Shown here piece by piece: positions 55,026-64,000 of a stretch of DNA of 64,000 nt (the stretch's first letter is position 1; each line of letters begins with the position of its first letter). Below the pieces are notes generated by a model that was not told the DNA's origin, searched no databases, and was given only the letters and a program-made list of their open reading frames with translations. This stretch comes from Siderastrea siderea. Taxonomy: Eukaryota > Cnidaria > Anthozoa > Scleractinia > Rhizangiidae. The position numbers and the translations under genes are program-made. Where the stretch lies: assembly GCA_964030785.1 (NCBI GenBank), contig OZ034977.1, positions 29,260,652-29,324,651 on the forward strand. Reading direction: 5' to 3'.

Positions 55026-55203
55026 CAGTAGAACCTTGATTTATCGAAATCCACGGTGTAACGAACGATATTCTTCAACCTGGCCAAAGTTACAGTAATT
55101 TGGATGGGGCAGAACGCCGGTATAACGAACCCCGATATAACAAAGCCCGGTATGAACTCATTTTCCCAGTCCCTTGGCACTTCGTTAAATCGGGGTTCCA
55201 CTG
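55026..55203. mobile_element. 178 bp pogo/Tigger-type MITE with TA target duplication
   Basis: The left CAGTAGAACCTTGATTTATC is inverted with the right CAGTGGAACCCCGATTTAAC (minus strand). TA flanks both sides (55024-55025 and 55204-55205). CAGTNGAACC ends with a TA target are characteristic of pogo-like Tc1/mariner elements. Confidence 0.8.
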
Positions 55204-55724
55204 TACAGCTGAACAACAAAGGACAACGGCGACAAGGAAGGATTCCGGAGTTGTAACCGAGAGGGAGAAGGGGGAGGGGGGGGGGGAACTTCTCCTCGGA
55301 ATTTTGACAAGGGTCTGCCCCCAGACTTTAATAATGTAACCCTATCTAAAAAAAAATCCTCTTTCACACTTGTCCGTATCATACGTCTCCTTTTTCATCT
55401 GCACCTAATTCTTCTACCAAAACTGCTCAAAATTCTAACTCCTTGTAGCAGCATACTTTCACAGTTGATAAAGGGGAGGTACCAAGTCGTGGGAGCTCGA
55501 GTGGGAGTGAGCTTGTAAAGTGCAGTCCGAAACCACTCCGTACGGGCACCACTCTATTATTGGCAGTTGACTTAGCCCAAAAGGGACCAAAACTCATACA
55601 GACCTTACATCTGTAAGACAGACACCTCCATAATACGGACACTCGTCAATGTCCCTTCGAAAAGACGGTGTACCACAGGTTTACTATCCTCTCTTTGTGT
55701 GGTGAGCTGTGCATTAATAATTAA

Positions 55725-58318
55725 CAATTATTCGCCAATATTTACTGAGCGTGAGGCGAATAATTTTTTTAGTATAATTTTGAGATGTGTACATCAAAAA
55801 GTAAAAGAACGGGCTAAAACTAGACAAACAACACACGAAAAAAAAGTAACTTAGCTTAGCAGCCGCGCCTTGAAATGTTATATTCACCGGGTACCTTGCA
55901 TACGGTGAAATTTCAATTAACCAATCAGCATTCAGTAGGCGGGAAAAACTGTGGTGTCCTGACGTCACGCAGATTTTGTGCTCTTGGCTTCGATTTCTGT
56001 GTGATCAGCGAAATCTATACTGTGGAAATGCGGTTTTATTTTAGCGTTTTCTTCGAATTTACTGCTGCCTTACTTCAGTTTATTAAAAGTCACAACTGTT
56101 TGCAATTATATGGACTGGATAAGCAACCAGGATCTATTCAAAACGTTTTTCTGCGGCGAGAGACTTCGCTAACTGAACTTGAATGCGAAGGAGCTAGGAG
56201 GTGGTAAAAGTTTTCCTCTTGTCCTACTGAATATTATTTTTCACAAGAAACTTCACCTCCCTTTCACTCTCCTTGGCCTCGTTTATCACATGGATGTCCG
56301 CTAACCGAGCAGCTCTGAGTAGCGTCGGGTACAATCCGTCTTCTGTCCTTGTAAAGATCTTCGGTAACTTATACTTGTTTTCATCGTGTACCGTACTTCA
56401 TGTCTGGTTTGAATTCACACCAACTTCCAGCTATGATTGCCTGCTTTCAAAATTGTCATTGCATCTCAACGAGATTGGTCTTATCGGTTAAGGAAAAATG
56501 TTCTGTTCATCAGATCAGGGATACATCGTAAATGTTTGACAAATTTGATCCGCGGTCGATCGTTGTATGGTTGCGCTACACAGCTGATGCTTCAAATTGG
56601 AAATAGGCAAGTTTGTACAATTTTCCACATACCCGGAGACGAATGAAAAGGCCTTTTTGGAATTTGGAGCTTCCTTATGTCATCGTAACAGCAAAGAGCT
56701 CGTAGTCAAAAGCGGTACTGAGAAAATTAACTCTTCTTCTCAAAAGGCAAAACTCACCTGAAATTCAGGCCAAGCGAAAACAACATGCAGACTGCTGTGG
56801 AAACGACACTTTCGCTTGCTTTATTCGCCACGGAAAGTAAAAATAATTATTGCCTAGCCCGTCTTTCTAAGTGGATAATTAACTTGACTAACTTGGATTG
56901 GAACGGTAATTGCAGGAACAATGTTTATTTAGGCAAATATTGATAGGTCTATTTTTTCTTGCTTCAATTTCCACGCTAGGTAAGGTATCCTTTAAAACTT
57001 GCAATCAATCGACTTTTACAGACAGAGAGCAAAGAGAGGAAAATGTGTAATTTCCCACGAGATTTCAAGAAAATTTAAATTGTTATAATTCAAAGGAACA
57101 AATTTGAGAACAACTCTAGGATTCAGGCAGGAGGAGTTTATTCAAAATGGAGAAATGAAAGTAACTTTAAAAGACCAAAATGCAGATCACAGCGGACCTG
57201 CATCAGTCCACAGTACCGAAAGAGATTTGGAAATATAAAACTTTGCGTTACGTCGGATTCGTTGCAAAAAGGAAAACCGACAACTACAGGCGACCCTAAG
57301 AGATGAAGTTGTTCCTCAGAAACCAATTAACAAATTTATGATCCGGCTGTTTAGTTTAAGTTTATTTCTTGGGTTGTAGCTGCATTGAGCTATGTAACGT
57401 GCCTTTCGAAACTTGGGTGGCTTAAATCAGAAAATGGGAGAGTGTGATAATTTTTTCTTTCTCAACAAGCACTCGTAAAGCCATTCAACTTGTAACGATG
57501 CTAACGTCACTTCAACTTCTGTTTTCCAGATCATGCAAAACCGCAAAAATTCTTACTGGAATTAGCTGTTTTGTAGCTCTCGTGATGGCGTTGTTGTTGT
57601 TTCTCTGAATTTGATCCCAGTGGGAAGTAGAGCAGCTCGAGTCAACTCTTCTGATATAAGGAATAAATCCTGGTGTATAATATTACTGTTTTAGTCATCG
57701 TCTTGTCACTCTTCATACCCTTTAAACAATGTTCACTTTTAATCCAACACAAGCAATACAAAATAAACGCTAGCGGCTTCGGTCTTCGTACTACTTTTTA
57801 CCTTTGTTGCAAGAGCACAAAACCCCTTAATGCAAAAGTGTATGAGTAGAACAACGGGAAAAGAAAACTTTTTTTCAGCAAAGTCAACTCAATCTGCGCG
57901 TCAGTCGCTCTAAACTCTTGCTTTTGCTTACAAACCGCAAAATACTGGAGTTTTCAGTTGAAGCATTATGAACCGTAACCGGAAACGAGAACCCAGTCCA
58001 TTTCGCAAAACACCGATAGGACACCACGGTTTTGCCTTCCTCTCGTACCGCGGGCGCAGTTGCCGTATGCAAGGAGCACGGTGAATATAGCATTAAAATT
58101 ATACTAATGGCTGTTAATATCAGCTTTTAGTATAATTTTAATGCTATATTCACCGCGCAACCCGGTGAATATACCATTTCAATTAAGGTACCGCTGCTAA
58201 GCTAAGTTACTTTTTTTCTTGTGTTGTTTGTCGAGTTTTAACACCATTTTTTTAGTTTTTGCTGTCCCCATCTCATATAATTATACTAAAACAATTATTC
58301 GCCGAAGGCGAATAATTG
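55725..58318. mobile_element. 2.6 kb element with >200 bp inverted ends and TTAA target duplication
   Basis: Both tips read CAATTATTCGCC inward, next to an inverted GGCGAATAATT, so each tip can fold into its own hairpin. The arms then share TTTTAGTATAATT, CGACAAACAACACA, AAAGTAACTTAGCTTAGCAG, TATATTCACCGGGT and CCTTGCATACGG, then GTGGTGTCCT further in. TTAA lies outside at 55721-55724 and 58319-58322. TTAA duplication is typical of piggyBac and Kolobok superfamilies. I find no intact transposase in the 1.9 kb interior, only short frames. Confidence 0.8.
58079..58155. repeat. 77 bp near-perfect hairpin inserted in the right arm of the TTAA element
   Basis: The arms CGGTGAATATAGCATTAAAA...TACTA are exact reverse complements around a ~21-base loop. 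The left arm of the element lacks it at the corresponding place (CACCGGGTACCTTGCATACG). The hairpin tip resembles the element's own CCGGTGAATATACCATTTCA nearby. Confidence 0.75.
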
Positions 58319-58322
58319 TTAA

Positions 58323-60599
58323 ATGGAACTAACAAAGGCTCACGGAAGCGATGGTTTCAAAATAATGGTCGTTCGCGAGTCCGTCCGCGAGCCTTAAAAC
58401 GCTAATGTAAACACAGAAAAACAAAGCAAAAGAACTTCACAGGTTTAAAAACCCTGAACCGATTTCGCTATTATAAATGCACAGCACATCGCACAAACAG
58501 AGGATGGTAAGCCTGTGAATCTACAAATGAATTTTTTGACATCGAATTCACATTATCAATGTGATGAGCTGATCATGCCCACTTGGAAAAGAAACAGAAA
58601 GGTGCCATGGAGAAAATTTTCACAAGTCCGGTCATTGACTGTAAAACATGTTTTCTGTTTATAGTTAGCACGAATTGAATTTTGGGAGCATGAGATACCC
58701 GTGGAAACACGAAGCGAAAGACGAATGATTTCATAGCTGTTTCTAGTTCTTCTAAATATAAGCTTTCACGAGTGGCCATAACGCCTGGAAACAAAGATAA
58801 AACGTTGTCTTCTTTTAGCTCTGTATTTCTAAGGTTTTCTTTTCTCTGTTTCATAAGTTTATGGCAATTGACGTTCAGCTAATCGTTTATTTCATTAGAT
58901 GATTTATACCGGACTTAGTCTTTTTAAGTAGAGACGTTGTCGCGAGTTTGGACGCCATTTTCTCGGTTAGGGGAAAAACGCCGCGAAAATTCAGCGCTTG
59001 ACTATGGCAGTCCGATGCCATAAAATTTCAATAACACTTGAGTTCTGAAAAACATTATTAAGAACAAACTTTAGAAACTATAGCTACAGTTTGTAGGCGA
59101 AAAAAGGATATTCACTGGCCATTAAGGGATGGAGGGAAGCCCTGAGCCGGGTTAGAAAGTGCCTAATAATGTTTTGAATTTTCCATTTATTTGACCACAT
59201 TTCTCTCCCGCAGAGTGTCATTCCTTCCCAAGTCGACGTGTAAAATTAGAACACAAATGTTTGAAAACTCAGGGTTTGCGGAGTTTTGGCAATTTACAGT
59301 GCAAATTGTAAGAAGGTCATTTCTCGTTGAATTCTCATCGCCTGCCCGCTGAGGAAATGGTGTTCCAAATCGCGCTAAAAAAGGAACACATCGTGTAATT
59401 TTCTGTGTTTCCATATAATTTATTTATCCAAATAAGGGGCCATTAGGAACCACATGTCATTCTTTTTTTAATACGAAAGGGGCTAGGTCTGTTCGGTTAT
59501 CAATTTTCATTGTCGTGCGATTTCATTAAGCCGGGATAGACCATTAAGTTATTAAACCGCAAATGCCAATTACAAAGTAATACAATTACAATTATCGTAA
59601 GTACGGACTTGCACTTGAGCAGGAAATTTCAATTGCGACTTAGTTAACAACTAAATGATTCGAATTGGAAAACACCGATGTTAAACTTTTGAAGATTTGC
59701 GTCCTGCGTTCGATAAAAAAAAAAACCGACAGGAGCTTTTATGCAGAATTCGCTTCCACCTATGCAATTCTTATAACGGCCAAGTGTCCGCCATAACAAT
59801 AACTGAAAGTTAACCGTACGTAGAATCAGCGCTTAGCTCTATGTTGTGTAGAGGAGTTCTTAGACATTAATACTATATTCAGCGCTCTGCATTCGGCAAA
59901 ACCCCTGCCGACAAAACGCACGATCTATCGTCTCTCAGCAACTAGACATTGACGAGAGTACCAATCAGATTTGTGTATCTGTATTAGACCACGGTTAATG
60001 GACACAAAAAATCACTTAGTGTATTTTCAGAAAATAAGGAAGCAAATCATTTATGTACAAGTTACCTCCATTTCTTTCAGAAGATAGACAACGCAAGGAT
60101 GCCGGTAACGAGTTTGCAGTGTTTAACTCCTCAACCTTCTCAACACTAGAACGGTAGAAATTTAATATTGTAATTACTTTTCGTACTGATTTTTTTGTAT
60201 TTTCGACGTTTTCCCAAAAACTTCAGATCACCTTTTCAAACATTTTCAATGTTGTCCAAGAATTTCCAAGAAAGATCACGCTCAATTGTAACAATTCCTT
60301 AAATTTGAGAATCAAAATTTATGACACGAAGGTTGTATGTTAAATTCTGTGTGTCAGATAGATTACATATATTACATTACACATAAACACTTTTCATTAT
60401 ACTCAGGTACTCGGCCTGATAGACTACCGAAGGAAACACGAAAATGTCTTGACTATATACAAACAAGTTGCAGTTCAGTTATCATTTGTATTCGGATAGC
60501 TTGTTGAAAGACGTGTCGTCAACGGACGGTATCTCAACCGTGTGTTCACTCTCGAACTTTTTTACATGCCAACCACTGGGGTTTGACGCATAACAAAAC
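58323..60599. other. 2.3 kb with no recognised feature
   Basis: AT-rich DNA; open frames are short and lack splice-linked partners. No tRNA, repeat array or inverted-end element stood out. Confidence 0.45.
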
Positions 60600-60605
60600 T
60601 TTATT
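60600..60605 (-). terminator. Candidate polyadenylation signal AATAAA for the GPCR gene
   Basis: TTTATT on the plus strand gives AATAAA on the minus strand, 241 bp past the GPCR stop codon. The (ATG)n tract would then lie in the 3' UTR. Confidence 0.4.
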
Positions 60606-60735
60606 GATTGGGCACTGGCATTTGATTAATTCAATTGCTGCAAGGCGCTGGAGCAGTCCGGCACTGCGAACCTCACCATTATACCAGTCGGGCTCTAAAT
60701 ACATCTTACTAGACGTACTGTCCTCTTTGTGGCAA

Positions 60736-60799
<64 letters not shown>

Positions 60800-60800
60800 G
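60736..60800. repeat. (CAT)n microsatellite
   Basis: About 21 perfect CAT/ATC units followed by CGTCGTCGG. It gives a poly-His frame on the plus strand that is not a gene. Confidence 0.95.
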
Positions 60801-60845
60801 TCGTCGTCGGCGTGGTCGTCATCGTCGTCATCCCTGTCACAGCCA

Positions 60846-61847
60846 TCACACGATGTTTTCAGCCGTGTCTTCACTCAGATTTGCCGCTAGTTTACTATTT
60901 TCGCAGGCTCTTACAACAAGCGAGGAGTGCGAACGCCCCTTTCGGAATAAGGATTTTAACGCAGTCTTAAAATCTCGCCTGAAGAAGGTATACAAAATTG
61001 GATTGACGATAGAAGATGCGTACCTAACGAGAACAAAGACTTGGGACGGAATAAGCAGTTCATTACCATTCTTGTACACCTTGTGCAGCAGCATCAAAAT
61101 AAACCATGGCAACCAACAGACCAGGTATACCGTTGCCATAGAAGCGAATAGGATCAGGCATCTTTTTTCGAGTTTAGCTTGTCGACTGAGGTGTGGCTTT
61201 GAGAGAGCTTTGCTTTTTATTTTGCCTTGATTGGAAATCCACTTGAAAATAACCACAAAAGCGTAGATCATGAATGAATAAGGCAGCAGGAAAACAGCAG
61301 TGAGGCAAAATATGACATGTCCCAGGTACAACTTCTCTTGGGTGTCTTTATCCTCCATGTTCATCCAAGCAAAGGGAATGAAAGCCACAATGACAGACAC
61401 CGCCCATACAACTGTCAGCACTGCCTTGACCGTCTTCCTGCTAATTAGTCGATGTGTCACTGGGCAGATTATCGACAGGTATTTCTCGGTTGTGGCAGCA
61501 AGAATGTGATAGCAAGCGGATATAGCGGTTAGATTGTTAAGAACCCACACCAGTTGACCCAAGTAAGATCTCACCTCAGAGGATGTGACAACCGGTGTGA
61601 ACGCAACGATAATGAACAGAGGAATGTTGATCGCTCCACTCATGAAGTCACAGGCTGCCAGGCTGAAGAGGACGTAGTTTGGCGGCGTTCGGAGCTGTTT
61701 CTTTCTGGCAAATAAAATCAAAACCAAGCCGTTTGCGATGATGATCAACAGTGCCATAGGAACCAGTTCACCGATCGCTTCAGCGTCGACGTTTGTAGCT
61801 CGGACCAGGACTGGCGGAACAACTCGTAAACTTGTGTTGTCGGCCAT
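60846..61847 (-). CDS. Class A (rhodopsin-like) G protein-coupled receptor, orphan
   Basis: Single uninterrupted 333-residue CDS. Seven hydrophobic segments with class A landmarks: N39 (TM1), LAACD with D67 (TM2), EKY at 121-123 in place of DRY (TM3), W148 (TM4), CWLP at 244-247 (TM6), NPILY at 282-286 (TM7), followed by a basic helix 8 (FFRRDFKTALKSLFRKGR). An NTS sequon lies at residues 4-6. Position 3.25, usually Cys, is Gly97, and the short second extracellular loop (residues 162-175) has no Cys, so the standard disulfide is absent. The plasma-membrane receptor would couple to G proteins; ligand unknown. Amine/adenosine-like features are too weak to name a subfamily. CTTTCAG at about 61896 suggests a spliced 5' UTR. 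The start ATG at 61847 follows that acceptor by 48 bases. Confidence 0.92.
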   Translation of the reverse strand: MADNTSLRVVPPVLVRATNVDAEAIGELVPMALLIIIANGLVLILFARKKQLRTPPNYVLFSLAACDFMSGAINIPLFIIVAFTPVVTSSEVRSYLGQLVWVLNNLTAISACYHILAATTEKYLSIICPVTHRLISRKTVKAVLTVVWAVSVIVAFIPFAWMNMEDKDTQEKLYLGHVIFCLTAVFLLPYSFMIYAFVVIFKWISNQGKIKSKALSKPHLSRQAKLEKRCLILFASMATVYLVCWLPWFILMLLHKVYKNGNELLIPSQVFVLVRYASSIVNPILYTFFRRDFKTALKSLFRKGRSHSSLVVRACENSKLAANLSEDTAENIV

Positions 61848-61895
61848 CTTGACTTCTGCTACGATTACGTCGTTTCTCGTGGTTCACTTGTGAAC

Positions 61896-62997
61896 CTGAA
61901 AGAGTCGGAAGTGAAATAAACCTGCATCAATCACACTTCCACGTTATCAAAGTGAAAGAATCTCATTGGCATAAAGAGATAGGTGTTAATCTCTAAATGC
62001 ATGCAAATTTATTTTCAAATCTATCGATTGCTTTTGTCTCTTTTCGCTTTTGCGAAAAACCTTAGCGCCTTAATCTTAAATCACCTTTTCACTCTCTGTG
62101 TTTTCCAAGTCCGAAAATTCCACTAAGCAAATGTCGTTTTTCATTTTGCAAACACTCCGTGAATACCAAAAGAAAGATGTGCTCAAATCCTTCCAACTGA
62201 ATGAAAACACTTATGGATTTCGTACGGTGACTCAAAAGTTTGAATCACCTTTTACAACCTCCACCCTTAGGTCCCTTAGCGCAGACAAGAAGTTAATACG
62301 TCAATTAACGTTTGAATTTGTTGGCCAAAGGATTACACATCACCCAATTCAATATAAAATTATTGCACCTACAATATCGAAAAAAAAAACAGATTATAAT
62401 CTTTCAAATGCATTTTCCGTAACGTATTCGTTTGGACATTACGTGAAGTTATTCTGCAAAGGCAAAACCCTTGTACGGTTGCATTTTAGAATGTCGTTTA
62501 CAAAGCATCGGAGGCTCAAAGAGAAATTTTCAATAAAAATCCCTCCTTTCACTGCGCTGTGTGTAAACATAATGCCCCATCTGACTAGCGATGTGCCATT
62601 TGATCGCAAGAAAACGGGCTTAAAATTTTTTTCATCTAACAAGTAAATTCAAATTACCTGGGCCATTGTCATAAATATGTTGAAATATTTTGTCTTGCAA
62701 ATAAACCGTAAAGAAATAAATACATGAAGCTGTTTAGAAAAGCACCACCGAGTTGTTTACACGTGACATTTGTATAATTCAAACACTTTAGGCACCCGTC
62801 TGAATATTTATTTCTTTTTTCACCTACCTGTTCTCTTAAAATGTTTTCAGACAATCAGAATTCTTAAAACCGCAATGCATTCTTTGGCAGGTTCCCTGTG
62901 GCGTCGTGACTTTTCTCAGGTTGTCTGTGGCGCCAACGCGGTATTCCATCGATTAGCCACTAAGTGAGAAAACTAATAATAATAATTTTGGGATGTC
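61896..62997. other. 5' flank of the GPCR gene
   Basis: Expected to hold the 5' UTR intron and promoter. A 182-codon open frame at 62098-62646 (+) begins at GTG, has no recognisable domain and is AT-rich; I do not call it a gene. Confidence 0.35.
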
Positions 62998-63340
62998 TGC
63001 ACAAAAGGTGAAAACCTGCTTTGTGAAAAATGTAAAAAAACAAAAGCAAAGACAAAAGTTAATCACAAACTATCGATTTGGATATACGACTTGTTTTTGC
63101 AGCACTTGCATGATGAAAAACATGCGAAAATCTACTTATGTGCAAAATAGCAACTGATAGAAATTGAATAATTACAAACCATCGATTTGCATATAAACGA
63201 CTTGTTTTTGGCAGCACTGTATGGCACAAACGCAGGTGAAAACCTGCTTTGTGAAAGTGGAAGAAAAAAGACATAATTACAAGCTATCGGTTTGTATATA
63301 TACCCGTCTTTTATCTTTGCACTCTATGATTTAAATCGCG
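62998..63340 (+). repeat. ~112 bp degenerate tandem repeat, three units
   Basis: Each unit runs GGTGAAAACCTGCTTTGTGA ... AATCACAAACTATCGATTTG ... ATATACGACTTGTTTTTGCA. Units begin near 62998, 63110 and 63222 and decay after 63340. Confidence 0.65.
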
Positions 63341-63825
63341 TCCTGAGGGCGATGCATACAAAAATACAGGTGTTAACCGACCTTGTAGGAATAAACAACC
63401 TAAACCTCACATTATAAAATCACCCGGGGTTTAATTTTTGCGTCTTTTATCGCTTACATCACTAAGAAAAAGATCCCGCAAAACATTATTCCCCACAGAT
63501 ACATTCTACGTCAAAACTTACAGCACTTAATATGTCATAAATGAATTCTACGTATCGATTACCAGTTGCAGACATTGCGATAAGTAAATTTAAGATTAAC
63601 CCGTCCGTGTAAAATCTTACGGTAAACGCCTTTTAATTGGGAAAGTTTGAGATATTTTACAACTCAGTTCATAAAATCGAGTCGTAAATGGGCATGATAA
63701 GATTGGGCGGAATAATCAGTTTGGGGGGGGGGGGGGAGGGGATTCAAACGTCCCTCTTTCCGTAGCCTTTAATTCCTGTTCTCGCCCTGTTTTTTTGGCT
63801 CACCAATCCTTGCCCTTTTTCTGTT
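63341..63825. other. Spacer with a G run
   Basis: No gene seen. A run of G lies at 63722-63736. Confidence 0.4.
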
Positions 63826-64000
63826 TGCAGCATGGCCGAGTGGTTAAGGGCACTGGCATTCATCTCGATCGCCCCGGGTTTAAATCCCGCTCTGACAACT
63901 AGCTTGAGCTGTTTCACGGTAGTCCCGAGTTCAACTCCTCGGCCTTGCCTGTAGATAGCCAACTGGTCTGTCTCCGGTCAGCTGGGATGCTTACTTGTGT
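63826..64000 (+). mobile_element. tRNA-derived SINE, cut by the window end
   Basis: The head GCATGGCCGAGTGGTTAAGG (class II, Leu/Ser-type A box) and CCCCGGGTTTAAATCCCGCT (B box) are followed by a non-tRNA body with GTTTCACGGTAGTCCCGAGT and CTGTAGATAGCCAACTGGTC. The body shows it is a SINE rather than a tRNA gene. Confidence 0.7.

Noticed and set aside
60583..61230. 215-codon plus-strand frame with poly-His
   Set aside because: Poly-His comes from the CAT microsatellite, and the rest is the antisense shadow of the GPCR.
62098..62646. 182-codon plus-strand open frame upstream of the GPCR
   Set aside because: It starts at GTG, has no recognisable domain or splice context, is AT-rich, and a minus-strand frame overlaps it. 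Most likely chance.
63833..63900. Functional tRNA-Leu/Ser gene
   Set aside because: The tRNA-like head continues into a SINE body and no acceptor stem closes it.

Overview
The window is nuclear DNA of an animal. It has split genes with GT-AG introns, microsatellites and many short transposable elements with inverted ends. The gene families and the repeat flavour (Penelope-like elements, tRNA-derived SINEs, many palindromic MITEs) suggest an anthozoan cnidarian, most likely a stony coral. The taxon is an inference from style, not a database match.

From 1 to about 46.8 kb there are three tandem, same-strand paralogues of a mitochondrial-clan (CYP27-like) cytochrome P450. They share an identical exon plan. 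P450-1 (1-15091) enters the window in the middle of a coding exon. P450-2 (24075-36334) and P450-3 (39798-46773) each have nine coding exons. P450-3 reads cleanly as 541 residues. P450-1 has lost the AG of its last splice acceptor. P450-2 has an exon 1/exon 2 phase conflict that only a cryptic donor repairs. The I-helix Thr is kept in P450-1 but is Asn in P450-2 and P450-3. The array looks like a recent duplication cluster with diverging or decaying members.

The introns and spacers are full of mobile DNA. The largest piece is a 7.2 kb foldback structure (5426-12624) inside the fourth visible intron of P450-1. It is built from a 1389 bp tandem unit and a near-perfect 1969 bp inverted duplication, with a separate 1.7 kb TA-flanked element inside it. 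The 15.1-24.1 kb spacer holds Penelope-like and hAT-like remnants between inverted G-rich repeats, plus a nested pair of inverted-repeat elements in which an 8 bp target duplication is visible. Further elements with recognisable target duplications lie at 31937-33433, 38007-38300, 55026-55203 (TA) and 55725-58318 (TTAA).

On the minus strand, 48215-51502 encodes a four-exon, membrane-anchored P-loop sulfotransferase-like protein of 323 residues. At 60846-61847 lies an intronless-CDS class A GPCR of 333 residues. Spaces between these genes hold SINEs, MITEs and tandem repeats. About 58.3-60.6 kb shows nothing I recognise. No rRNA genes, CRISPR arrays or functional tRNA genes were found.
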